64,000 nt of DNA from Paramecium octaurelia (lineage: Eukaryota; Ciliophora; Oligohymenophorea; Peniculida; Parameciidae), in contig CAJJDP010000161.1 in the NCBI GenBank assembly GCA_905182995.1, forward strand, positions 62,001 to 126,000, given 5' to 3'. Under the pieces are notes generated by a model. The model had not been told where the DNA came from and searched no databases. It saw only the letters and a list, made by a program, of their open reading frames with translations. Each line of letters starts with the position of its first letter. The first letter of the stretch is position 1. This document shows positions 38,385 through 49,636 of the stretch, piece after piece. A program made the translations under genes and the position numbers.

Positions 38385-39176
38385 ATGTAAGTCGATCAAC
38401 CTCTTCACACTCCAGCCAAAAAAAACTGCACCTTCAAAGTCGATGGCAGACCAGATGGAGAAGGGTATATTACATCGCTCCTATATAAGTTATTTGAACA
38501 AGAATGATTCCAAATTCGGCATCATCGTCATCTAGGAATGGTGGGGTTTGAATGAATCAATGGTCAAAACCACTGACAAACTTGCCCAGAAAGGCTTCCA
38601 ATGCATCTCTCCAGACATATACAGAGGAAAGGTTGCACAAAATAGAGAAGTATCATTTCTTTGTTCTAGAATAATCCCAGGAAGCTGGCCATCTTCTTAG
38701 TGGATTAGATTGGGAAGGAGCAGTAAGAGACATTGAAGGAGCAGCAAAACATTTAAAAGAGCTTGGATGCACTAAGGTCGGTGTTACAGGGTTCTGTATG
38801 GGTGGAGCTTTAGCAATTGCATCCATCTCATTCTCTAATTCAATTGATGCATCAGCTCCTTTCTATGGGGTGTGTGATTTGAACACCTTCAAATTGGATA
38901 ACATCCAAGGACCTATCTATGGTCATTTTGGAGAGAAGGACGAAATGAAAGGATTTTCATCACCAGACGATGCTCAAAGATTAGTTGAAGCTGGACAGAA
39001 GGCAGGAAAAGATGTCACAGTCAAGTAACGATGAATTGCTATTTCATAATAGAGTTTGGCCAGGTGTAGGACATGCCTTCATGAATCAAGATAGACCAGA
39101 GGCTTATAATGTGGAAACAGCACAATAAGCTTTAGATGAAGTGACAGCTTGGTTTAGAAAGGTATTCACATAATGA
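38385..39176 (+). CDS. Dienelactone hydrolase family protein
   Basis: 235 residues, three introns (38465-38489, 38650-38680, 39025-39052). The alpha/beta-hydrolase triad is complete: Cys119 in VGVTGFCMGGAL, Asp167 in HFGEKDEM, and His202 in VGHAFMNQDRPEAY. The N-terminus has IIVIQEWWGLNESM, the oxyanion-side strand typical of the family. These enzymes open lactone or other cyclic esters; the substrate here is unknown. The second intron is 31 nt and uses a CAG acceptor past an upstream TAG; the choice is fixed by the family sequence (NREEAGHL). Confidence 0.92.
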
Positions 39177-39302
39177 TATATTTATTATTAACAGAGTCAT
39201 TATTTGTTTATCAATCTAATTTATACAAAAGTGAAAATTGAAAATCTTTCTAAATCCCTTACAGAATTCCCACTAAATATAATACTAATATTTTATAAAT
39301 TT

Positions 39303-41150
39303 TCAATCAGAGACTATATATTCTTCATACTCTTCTATTAATTAGTGAACATAATTCAAGACTTTGTATTCTTATAAAGCAATTTTAAAGCATTGTGAGA
39401 AGTCGTAGTATTGTGAAGAAGTAATTTTGAATCGTTTGTGAATTATTTGCAAGTCTTACTTCTTGAAAAACCTAACTCCGTAGAGCAGTAAGTTTAATTT
39501 GCAAAGTATGCTTTTGCCCATCTCCGCCTCTTCAGTTTCATATATCTTATTCAAATGCCTTTAAAAAAATTCGTATTCTAAAATTTAAACTAATTTGGGT
39601 ATTAGATATTCTTAACCCAAGCTAAGAATCTATTGTTCTCTGGTTTCTCCTAAAATTATTGGCTTGATCTCATCCCAATCTTCAATAAAGTCTTAGACCA
39701 CTAGATTATCATCAGTCAGATCTTTGACAGACTCAACAGCCTTTTGTTTGAACCTGTCGAAAATCTTCTCATTTATTATAGCTTTTTTTGAATGAATTAA
39801 ATATAAGTCCTCTCTGGTTACAGCCTTTATGTTGTAACGAAAAAAGTAATGGAAAATATTGCAGCAGTGTGAAATAAATCGTTATCGTCCTCTACGTTGG
39901 ATCAATTCAGATAACATGGCATCTTATGAACAACTATTCACAAAATTCTCAATGAATTAATTGAAGCCTAACTAATTCACATAATGTTGGAGATCATTTT
40001 TATTTATTATGGCATATTTGTAGATGTCCATTCTTCTTAAGAGTTGTCTGATATTCTTCCAAGGTATACCTGTCTATTACAAAGTTAAAGACAAGTAATA
40101 TTTAAAGTTCGTAAGTTGCACATTTGTCAAAGCATACTTGACATGTCGTTCTCTCAGCACTTCACATGAGTAATTGGGTGAATCCAAATGATAGATTAAT
40201 TAAAAGAAGAGTCTAGCAAATTTCAATTCCTAAGTGGCGACGTCAATTTTCTCAAAATAAGGTGATAATGTGACATCTGATAGGATTTTTTTATACATGA
40301 GTTTAGTGATGGCTTTGATGCCTTCTTCTCCTCCATAGATTTCAAATTCCAGTGTTTCATTAAGTATATAAGGACGGACATTTTCAATCCTTTCACAACA
40401 ATTGAACATTTTTTCTGTTGAGATGTTCAATTGCATGTACTTATTCAGAAAGTGGTACTTAAACTTGAAGAAGTGAGCATGTGTTAATTGCATGCCTAAA
40501 TGTATGACCCTTAGACGAGGCAAGTCTAAAAACATTTATTGATCATAAGCAGTAGCTAGAAGATTTCTAAATACTTATTTCACACCAGGTTGATTTTTAT
40601 TAGGAAACTTAACACTCAACATGTTATCTTTCCTTGTGATATCCAAATATATTTGGTCCACTTCAAAATTCAGTAACTCATCTGTCCCTTGAGGCTTCGG
40701 TGCTACTTTCCGCTTTCGAGACAGTTCCATCAAGTATCCCTTAATTATTTAATCCTATGATTTGATTGGTACCAATTACTATTAACTATGAAACCTAGTT
40801 GATTTTCGAATAACATCATTGAATAATTCGGAGTTTCGAATTAAGCAATAATTTTTATCCTTTTACTTCCACTCATTTTTACGGAATTGCGATAGACCTG
40901 ACATGTTGCTCTTTTCACTTTCTAATGTTTTAAATCGCAAACTCAATGGAGGATCAATATGTGTGGTCTTAGATGTGGTGATGGCATAACTAAAATTTTA
41001 TTCAATTTGAATGGAATTCTTCTGAGGTTGATATTTAGTAAGTAGGAACACTGGATTCTGTTTGGGCAGTCTTCTTTTTTCAGGCTCCTTTTGTCTGATG
41101 GTATACGTTTCCAAAAAATCCTTAAACGATTTCTGAGTGTCTTATATCAT
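39303..41150 (-). CDS. Multidomain truncated-hemoglobin-like protein A (four tandem domains)
   Basis: 615 residues, intronless. Domain 2 fits the truncated globin pattern well: FEIYGGEEGIKAITKLMYKK, then TLSPYFEKID, then VLRERHVKYALTNVQLTNFK, where the His is in the place of the proximal heme ligand. Three more regions share the shape with a His at the same place: RLRVIHLGMQLTHAHFFKF (His217), His336 (domain 2), LYLIHSKKAIINEKIFDRF (His453) and LQIIHKRFKITSSQYYDF (His571). Spacing is 119, 117 and 118 residues. The first ~130 residues are polar. Heme binding in all four is not proven; domain 4 has lost the GG motif. It starts 22 bp after its paralogue's stop codon. Confidence 0.75.
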
Positions 41151-41172
41151 AAAAACAAAATAAAAATTTAAA

Positions 41173-43234
41173 TCAATCAAAAACAATATGTTTCTTGTAG
41201 TCATCAATAACATCAAGGACCCATTACAATTTAGATGGTTCATCCTACATGACAGCCTTCATGGCCTAAAATATATATGCTATGTTAACTTATTAAAATT
41301 CAAAATATGCTTATTCACGAATTCGTAACCTCTTGTGAAGTACTTCAATGTCTGTACGTTTGTAGAAATGCAATCCGTACAGAATCAAGTTTAATTTGCA
41401 TTTCAAATTGGGACCAACTTGGGATTCATTGTCCTTTGATAAAATGATAAATCAAATTTACTTCAAATACTTTGTACAACAATGGTCGTTGCATGATTTC
41501 ATTTTCTAATTTAGATGCAATTCGATTGATAACCGCCTAGCCTCCCAGCAATTTAATAGTAGTCTTTTTAGGTTTATTCATTAGGATGGGTGTAATTTCC
41601 TCCCAATCCTCTTCGAAATCACTTAATAAAATTGGATCATTTGTTACTTTGCTGACAGCTTGCATAGCTTTTTCCTTGAATTTCCTATAGACCTTTTCTG
41701 AAATTATGGTTTTGTTTTTATGAATAGATTCTATGTCGTCATCAGTGATTGACTTCACATTGTCCCTGAAAAAATAGTGAAAGACATTTTCGCAATGCGC
41801 AGTGAATCTTTACTTCCCTCTCTTCTAAACTAAATCATAGAGAATGGGTTCACTCGAACATAGACGCACAAAACTCTCAACAAATTCTCTGTATCCTCCA
41901 GGAGCATTGTTGATGCATTCCTAAAGCGATGGCTTATTCAAAATAGCAAACTTATAGGTGTCCATCTTCCTTAGCAATATTCTCAAATTTTTGTAACCTA
42001 TCCCTAACTTTTGCAGAGCTGTGGATAGGTAGAATTTGAAATTAGCCAATTGAACATGTGTCAATTTGTACTTGACATGCCTTTCTCTGAGCACTTCAAG
42101 AGTATAGTTCGGAGATTCAGTATGATCTATCAATTAGGCAAAAAGCTTAGCAAATTTACTGGCCTACTCCTCCAATTCAATTGCCTTGAAATACGGACTT
42201 AATGTGTAATCTTTGAAAATCTTTTCGTACATGTTCTTAGCCACTTCATTAATTCCAGATTCTCCTCCGAATATTTCGAAATCACTCCTCTGATTCAAAA
42301 TCAAAGGTTTAAAATTTTCCAATTTGTAACAACCCTTAAAAAGCAGCTCTACAGGAGTCTCCATCTCCATATATTGATTGATGAACAGATATTTGAACCT
42401 AATGAATTACTCTTTCTTTATGAAGAGTGGAGCATGAATACTCCTCATCCTAAATTGATCAAGTAGTATCTCCTATGTGTATCCTATTCCCAAAATACTT
42501 TTATAAATATCCTTAAGGTATTTGAGGTGTTTTCCATAGTATTTATTTTTTAGCTGACGATCTAAAATGACTCTATTATAAAGAGACTCAGAATGCTAAT
42601 CAAGTAGTTCGTTGCTACCATATTACTTGATTTGGGTCTTAATTATCTTTTAGAATTTAGTCTCAAAAAATTTGCTAATGATTTCCGTTTACGTCTTTGG
42701 AAGTTACTTTAATTCACGATGTTGCTGCTACACTTTGGGTCGTCTAAGCTACTCAAGTTGCTCATGGACATTTCGTAGACTGTTGCTATGGGGATTCCTG
42801 ATCTTATGCTAAAAGGGAGTAAATTTGAAATGAACTGGAGTATTGGGTAGAACAATATCGCAAATCTAGGAATCACTAATCATGGGTAGGTGATAGAGTG
42901 TTTTGGTTGGTGACTACTCTTGACTTCTAAAACTCTTCACTTTATTTACAAACTCATTAATTGTGACCTGACTTTGTGAGCCATGCTTTATTATGAACTG
43001 ATTCCGAGGTTCCTAGCGTAGCAGAGAACTTAACTATTTTTCAGATCTTTATTTCTTTGACACTATTGGAGAAGTCTAAACAGAAGATAATTATCCTGTG
43101 CATTAGAATTTTTGATCATCCTTCATCTATTGCTATTGCATGAAATCTCTAAAAGTCATGCTTTTATTATCATTCTTGAGATGCTCAGTTGGAAATTTGA
43201 ATGGACATCTAGAAGAAGAGGTGACATTACTCAT
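41173..43234 (-). CDS. Multidomain truncated-hemoglobin-like protein B (four tandem domains)
   Basis: 677 residues, with a 28-nt intron (41434-41461) and probably an in-frame 24-nt intron (41266-41289; then 669). It is a paralogue of protein A. The second domain has FEIFGGESGINEVAKNMYEK, TLSPYFKAIELEE and VLRERHVKYKLTHVQLANFK. The proximal-type histidines fall at 267, 386, 505 and 624, exactly 119 apart. The fourth domain keeps LLGGQAVINRIASKLENEIM and VLHKRLRIREQ. The first ~180 residues are Ser/Gln-rich and unlike the paralogue. Known functions of truncated globins include oxygen or NO chemistry; here the repeated layout suggests an array or sensor, which is inference. Confidence 0.75.
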
Positions 43235-43296
43235 AATAATAATAATTTATATTTATCCTAATATTTAGAAACATAGTTAATAATCTATTTGTAAGA

Positions 43297-43431
43297 TCAG
43301 AATTTCATATTATGACATTAATTCCATTGAGAATATTCAATAATAATTTTTATTTTATTTTTCTAGGCCTTCCTGGTGTGGGCAAAGTTCACCCAATGCA
43401 CATAGTACAACTGATCAAATGGAACTACCAT
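43297..43431 (-). CDS. Doubtful 44-residue ORF in a GC-richer island
   Basis: Begins MVVPFDQLYYVHWVNFAHTR and ends at TGA 43297-43299. The first 22 codons coincide with the GC-richer island and look protein-like (aromatic-rich); the rest is K/I/N-rich and AT-driven. It could be the relic of a larger gene's 3' end, a tiny gene, or part of a noncoding RNA. No family recognised. Confidence 0.25.
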
Positions 43432-44212
43432 TATTGACTCCCTTACTAAAATTGTAATTTCGATACTACTCAACTAAATAATTATAACATCATAATTGAT
43501 AAGTTTAATTATAACTGAACAAACTATAGAAGGTAAAAGAAAATATACTTTTAGTTAATCCAAAAGAGGAAATTTAAATGTAGTCACAAACGTAAACTAT
43601 AACATTTCTGAATATCAAAATCATAATTGCAAGAGTCACCCTCCATTTTCATTCTAGTATTATTACAATTAAATAATTATTTAGAAAATCTTAAAATATA
43701 ATCTAAAATCCTAGTATTAATCAAATATGAACACCAATATTTTTCAAAGTTTCATCAGCATGTACCTGATAATTCAATAGAATTATCACCAATATTTTAG
43801 AGTATCAGAAACATCCATAATTACACTTAACAAATTTGTCTAATCCACTTATTATAAATATTTTCTCATTTACAATCCAAGTAATCATATACTGTTATTT
43901 TAAATATTATTATCCCAATACTTATAAGTTTATTACATCAGATTATTTCATTATTCTAGGAAACAGCATCTATTTGTTCAAATTTTGATAAGAATTAACT
44001 AAAAATATAAACACAATTATTTTAGTTAAACTAATTATAAAATTTGTTAAAAACAGTCCAATAAAAAGATAATACTAATTTTGTACTCCTGGAATGTTAA
44101 ATTTTTATTGTTAGATTAATAATCATAATTAAGCCTTATATAAGTTAAATATAGTTATATATTTAAAACTATTTTGAGGGAATAAATAGTGGATTATCTG
44201 ATGTGAAATGTG

Positions 44213-44253
44213 AAGTGACTAAAGAATTAAACATCTAGGCAATTTAGTCACTT
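44213..44253. repeat. 11-bp inverted repeat (stem-loop)
   Basis: AAGTGACTAAA at 44213-44223 is the exact reverse complement of TTTAGTCACTT at 44243-44253, with a 19-nt loop. It could be a transcript end structure, part of a small RNA, or chance. Confidence 0.55.
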
Positions 44254-44312
44254 TTGTATAAGACTTCTCTCACAATCTAAATATAAGTTTAACTGTTTGT
44301 CACTTTGAAATG

Positions 44313-44351
44313 TTTTGGTTATATTTCATTATTTTTCAAATATAACCAAAA
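44313..44351. repeat. 14-bp perfect hairpin
   Basis: TTTTGGTTATATTT (44313-44326) pairs perfectly with AAATATAACCAAAA (44338-44351) around an 11-nt loop. A 14-bp perfect stem is more than expected even in AT-rich DNA because it includes a GGTT/AACC core. Just left of the repeated segment. Confidence 0.65.
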
Positions 44352-44418
44352 ACTTTTATTAATTGTAAGATATTGGAGTTTCTATTGTTAATAAATTATT
44401 TGATAATCTAGTGTATTT

Positions 44419-45790
44419 AGGATTCTTTTAAATTTTCTTTAATAGAGAAACTAAGCATGTCTGATAATTTGAGAATTGATATGAGTTGATAATTTATTCA
44501 AATTAAACATACTTAACATTATGGATTTAGAAAAACTTCTATATTAATTTTTATATTTTATATTTGGATTGTTTTAATGAGTTAACTTAAATAATTAGTG
44601 TTTCTCTAAAAAAGTCTTATTTTATAAATATATTAAATATAAAAATTAAGTTTAATTACGAATAATTTCATTATAATTAAAATCGAAAATAATAATTAAG
44701 ATTTTTATTTTAAATCCATAAATAGTAATTAATATAAAATAATTTTAATTTTGAAAATAATTAGTTTATAATGAGTCATAAATATATATAAAACTATTCA
44801 CAATATTGTCAATTTAGTCTAAAGGGGTTCACATTTTAATTAGAAATGAAATCTGTCGCTGGAGTGTGAACTTATAGCTTGGCTTATTTTGGGGATAGAT
44901 AAAAATACAATTACGCCCTAAATTAATTTGATTTACATACTTCTATGACAATTAGTCGGATTCATCTGTGAAGAAAGGGTGACCAAGGCAGTCTTAAGCA
45001 TTGTATCTTAATTTAGGGTCTAGGCTTAGCATTTGATGCAATAAATCTTAGGCATTTTTATTTTGAATGTGCGAACTGATTCTAATGTCAGCTGCTTAAT
45101 TTTGCCAATAATCCTCATAGATCGGTCTACCAACAAGTAATTTGTGGAATACAGCTCCGGCACTAAAAATGTCTATTTTTTCAGTGATTCTAGGTGAGGT
45201 AAATACTTCTGGAGCCATGTATCCTACGGTGCCAGCTCTTGTGTTGGAAGTGGTGTTGATTGTAGAGAGTCCTAGGTCGATGATTTTGATTTGTAGAGGG
45301 TTAAAAGAAGCAATCATTATGTTGTCATATTTAATATCTCGATGTGTAATTTTTAATTGGTGCAAGTGATTTAAACCTATATTTTGAAATATTCAAGATG
45401 ACATACCTTCTAAAGTCTGTAGCATCACATCTTAGATGATGCCCATAGGTAATTTAAAATTGTACCTCTTCTGAAGGTCTAATAGCGTGCCATAGGATAG
45501 ATAATCCATTGCAATGTAGCAATGCATATTGTCGATGTAATATGAGTTGAAGCCAAGTACGTTCGGATGAGGATGCTCCCGAAGAAGTTTAAGGGCTAGC
45601 AGTTCATCAGAAGACTAAATAGTAATGGTTATTTACAATTGGATAATCAATGCGCTTTAGAACTTAAAACTAATTTTCTTGTTTACCAAGGATTACCTAA
45701 AAATGGATTTTTCAAAATTGATACCTAGCTTTTCGTGTTGTCTCTGATGTGTTTAACGTACTTGTAATCCGATTCCCAGTTTGCGAAACC
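44419..45790. repeat. First copy of an exact 1372-bp direct duplication
   Basis: Recurs at 45792-47163 (offset 1373) across a single N. Same pattern as the 1374-bp case near 21-24 kb, hence an unmerged contig overlap. Confidence 0.93.
44809..45790 (-). pseudogene. Artefactual 3' fragment of the PH-kinase gene
   Basis: Duplicate of the kinase 3' portion (THRDIKYDN and GYMAPEVF present), cut at the N on its 5' side so that the PH domain and most of the N-lobe start are missing. Not an independent gene. Confidence 0.85.
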
Positions 45791-45791
45791 N
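45791..45791. other. Assembly gap (single N)
   Basis: Placeholder base exactly between the two identical 1372-bp copies. Confidence 0.97.
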
Positions 45792-47163
45792 AGGATTCTT
45801 TTAAATTTTCTTTAATAGAGAAACTAAGCATGTCTGATAATTTGAGAATTGATATGAGTTGATAATTTATTCAAATTAAACATACTTAACATTATGGATT
45901 TAGAAAAACTTCTATATTAATTTTTATATTTTATATTTGGATTGTTTTAATGAGTTAACTTAAATAATTAGTGTTTCTCTAAAAAAGTCTTATTTTATAA
46001 ATATATTAAATATAAAAATTAAGTTTAATTACGAATAATTTCATTATAATTAAAATCGAAAATAATAATTAAGATTTTTATTTTAAATCCATAAATAGTA
46101 ATTAATATAAAATAATTTTAATTTTGAAAATAATTAGTTTATAATGAGTCATAAATATATATAAAACTATTCACAATATTGTCAATTTAGTCTAAAGGGG
46201 TTCACATTTTAATTAGAAATGAAATCTGTCGCTGGAGTGTGAACTTATAGCTTGGCTTATTTTGGGGATAGATAAAAATACAATTACGCCCTAAATTAAT
46301 TTGATTTACATACTTCTATGACAATTAGTCGGATTCATCTGTGAAGAAAGGGTGACCAAGGCAGTCTTAAGCATTGTATCTTAATTTAGGGTCTAGGCTT
46401 AGCATTTGATGCAATAAATCTTAGGCATTTTTATTTTGAATGTGCGAACTGATTCTAATGTCAGCTGCTTAATTTTGCCAATAATCCTCATAGATCGGTC
46501 TACCAACAAGTAATTTGTGGAATACAGCTCCGGCACTAAAAATGTCTATTTTTTCAGTGATTCTAGGTGAGGTAAATACTTCTGGAGCCATGTATCCTAC
46601 GGTGCCAGCTCTTGTGTTGGAAGTGGTGTTGATTGTAGAGAGTCCTAGGTCGATGATTTTGATTTGTAGAGGGTTAAAAGAAGCAATCATTATGTTGTCA
46701 TATTTAATATCTCGATGTGTAATTTTTAATTGGTGCAAGTGATTTAAACCTATATTTTGAAATATTCAAGATGACATACCTTCTAAAGTCTGTAGCATCA
46801 CATCTTAGATGATGCCCATAGGTAATTTAAAATTGTACCTCTTCTGAAGGTCTAATAGCGTGCCATAGGATAGATAATCCATTGCAATGTAGCAATGCAT
46901 ATTGTCGATGTAATATGAGTTGAAGCCAAGTACGTTCGGATGAGGATGCTCCCGAAGAAGTTTAAGGGCTAGCAGTTCATCAGAAGACTAAATAGTAATG
47001 GTTATTTACAATTGGATAATCAATGCGCTTTAGAACTTAAAACTAATTTTCTTGTTTACCAAGGATTACCTAAAAATGGATTTTTCAAAATTGATACCTA
47101 GCTTTTCGTGTTGTCTCTGATGTGTTTAACGTACTTGTAATCCGATTCCCAGTTTGCGAAACC
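45792..47163. repeat. Second copy of the 1372-bp direct duplication
   Basis: Identical to 44419-45790; unique sequence resumes at 47164. This copy is continuous with the rest of the kinase gene. Confidence 0.93.
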
Positions 47164-47501
47164 AATTAACCCCTTTAATATACTTTTTAACTGGCTGAGC
47201 TGGTCATTGCTGGCACTGAAAGTGTACTTCTTGGCATTCTGTTTGCATAGGCTAAAACTTTCAATGTCTCTAGAATGGCTATGGAGAATGAAGATAAATT
47301 TTACTGAGAGTAATCCCAATGTATGACATATTGTGTAGTTTAAAAATTGAATTCTTTGTCGATTTTTTCACTTTTGCTGGTTTTCCTCATACCTGTCAAA
47401 GTGATTCTTTCTTGATAAACAGTTATTGTAACAGTACATCCGTTTCTAATGATTTACGATAACTTTGTAGAAAATATGTAAGACTGAGAACAATTTTTCA
47501 T
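46182..47501 (-). CDS. Serine/threonine protein kinase with N-terminal PH-like domain
   Basis: 396 residues, five introns (47279-47304, 47070-47097, 46988-47009, 46750-46779, 46291-46313). Residues ~10-105 look like a PH domain (TVTITVYQERITL ... FSLCKQNAKKYTFSASNDQL), closed by a helix. The kinase core follows: ENQFQVLKRI (Lys of VAIK), THRDIKYDNIMI (HRD and Asn), KIIDLGLS (DLG for DFG) and GTVGYMAPEVF. All catalytic residues are present; the glycine loop is poor (LGKQENQ). A lipid-binding domain plus kinase suggests membrane-recruited signalling, inference only. Its start is 48 bp from that of the divergent membrane protein. Confidence 0.85.
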
Positions 47502-47549
47502 AAGATTATAATTACAAGCGGTTTTACTCCGAATAAATAAAACTTATAA
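47502..47549. promoter_or_regulatory. 48-bp bidirectional promoter region
   Basis: Only 48 bp separate the start codons of the PH-kinase (minus) and the multi-pass protein (plus), so both transcription starts and any control elements must lie here or within the coding ends. No motif is recognisable. Confidence 0.6.
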
Positions 47550-49610
47550 ATGAATATACACCATGGGCATTAAGATTCTATCCTCAACACTTCCTTGGCC
47601 ATCGTTGTAATCAGTTATCATAGAACTAGAACCAACATCACAACAATTTTGACATTCTGGTTGACGATGAATCAGAGCACAAGTTTTGGACCAATAAAAG
47701 GAAATATCAATTCAAATGTCTGTTGAGAAGAATGGTTCTAATGGTCTACAATTCTGGCCCTGTTTATTTTAGTTACATGATTGTGAGTCTCTATATATTT
47801 AAACTACTGCGTAAGGTGGATACGGACAAGGCATTTCGATAATAATACATGAAGTAATCCATATCAATCTATATTGCAATCAAGGTAATACGTCTATGAT
47901 TACATGCTTTGTATATGCATAGCCTGTATTTATACGATCTTTTTGTATGGTCTGTTTAACCATTCAGGTAAATTCAAATCCTCAATATTAAAGAATTGTC
48001 GGAAGTGAATCGTGAATATTTCCATTGGGCAGTCAATTGTGTGATGTTTATTATGTTGTATGCGATATTCATTACTCAAAAGGAGTTGGTTAAAATAGAG
48101 GAAGTGGAAATAGAGAAAGCTGTAAGCAAGTCTTCATATTATTGTCTAGCAATAAATTAGAACTCAGAAAGATAAGGAGCAAAGATACGTATTTAATTTC
48201 AACTTCTCCTTCCTATTCAGCCAACAGAACTTCTACAACATCGGCCTAGGCAGAGCCCACATGGATTTCATCAAGGCTCAAGATTCTCAAGACAAAGATA
48301 ATCTCAACACTATATAACAATTCTCAAAATAGGTTGATCACATCATTGACAAAGAAAATCTAGATCCAACCATGATTTACTTTAGCATGTGTTCAGATTT
48401 CATTAACAGCGAAATACAGGCATCACCTATGGTTAAGAGAAGAAAATCGAAATTGATCAAGGAAGTCGAAAAAGCAAAGTCGGTTTTGGATTACCTCCAG
48501 GATTTGGGATTCAATGGGAATCGTAGTGTTTTCTAGCATTTTCTATTGCCACACTATATCTACACCAGAAAGTACCTAATTCCAGATAGAAATTTACAGA
48601 TATTTGTTGTGATAACCTTAATCACACTCAAAGTCTTAATACCGATATTCTTCTTATTTTGGCCCATTCATCCTTACACTCTCATCTATTCAGTGATATT
48701 TATGGGGTTCTATATGCATTTTTTATCCATTATATTCTAATTGGTGTTGAATGATGATCTGAAAACTAGGAACTATATCTTGTAGGCTTTGAATAGGATA
48801 ATTACGATAGATATGGACCAAGAAAATGCTCTTCATGAATTGATTGACATCACTTGTTCACTCAGTCTTCAGAGTTGGAATCTGATGAGAACAGTAGTTA
48901 TCTACATTGAAAAGAAGAAGAAAATCGAGTATAATTATGTTTATGGATTTCTGGCTCTTTATGGGGCCATATGTTTTGGTGGATTTACATTGTGCAATTT
49001 CGAATTACCATTTATGCAAGCTATAAACTATTGTGATGATGATGTTCTATTGTATAACATTCATGCAGACATCGTGTTGTCATTTATAATTTGTATGGGC
49101 AGGATCTACCAAGGCTCCAATTTCAATCAGACCTTCAGTGAGATTGATGCAGTAAACAATCATAATTACATTAGAACATCCACAAACTCACTGCAATATA
49201 TGAAGACTTGTACACTTTGTTCGATTACTACTTTAAGAACAAGAACATAGTGGACAACAGAATATATAGACAAGTGATTGAGTTGATTTACACCTATTCA
49301 AAAAAGAGAATGCAAACTCCATTGCAAAGGAATGTCAAGAGCAAGGTGGACATTATAGAAACTGAGGAGATGGTGATCATGCGAGAGAAGGTATCTGAAA
49401 TGAAAGGTTGTTTGGAAAAGATATAGAGCAATGTGGAAAGAGATGTTAAGAAATGTCACGATAAATTCATAGGCATTTTTGATGCCAATTTCAAAAAACA
49501 AATGAGAATCATGATTTTTGTTATAATTACATTTGTACCTTCCTTATCAACCAAGTAACATTATACTTATTTCTAATAGAGTGTACAAATATCTTAGTTA
49601 GATGATGTGA
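47550..49610 (+). CDS. Multi-pass membrane protein of unknown family
   Basis: 635 residues, six introns (47604-47623, 47854-47884, 47968-47993, 48122-48149, 49152-49174, 49555-49579). At least eight hydrophobic segments are visible, including YMLCICIACIYTIFLYGLF, CVMFIMLYAIFIT, IFVVITLITLKVLIPIFFL and IMIFVIITFVPSL near the end. A long cytosolic-looking loop (residues ~150-270) carries KRRKSK, and another loop (~480-590) is a coiled coil. No channel, transporter or receptor signature is evident. The stop at 49608-49610 was chosen because the next bases are the 3' end of BBS5 on the other strand. Confidence 0.72.
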
Positions 49611-49636
49611 TTTCTAATTATTATGTCTTTATAGAA

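Larger units (their letters stand above)
43235..44418. other. Long AT-rich spacer with a small GC-richer island
   Basis: Unusually long gene-free stretch for this genome (to 44808 if the first repeat copy is included). It contains the GC-richer island at 43364-43446 and two inverted repeats near 44213-44351, listed separately; otherwise nothing recognisable. Confidence 0.5.

Noticed and set aside
47460..47625. Open plus-strand frame reading PWALRFYPQHFLGHRCNQ upstream of the multi-pass gene
   Set aside because: It has no ATG and runs into the start of the PH-kinase; using ATG 47550 with a 20-nt intron gives a proper start in the right frame.
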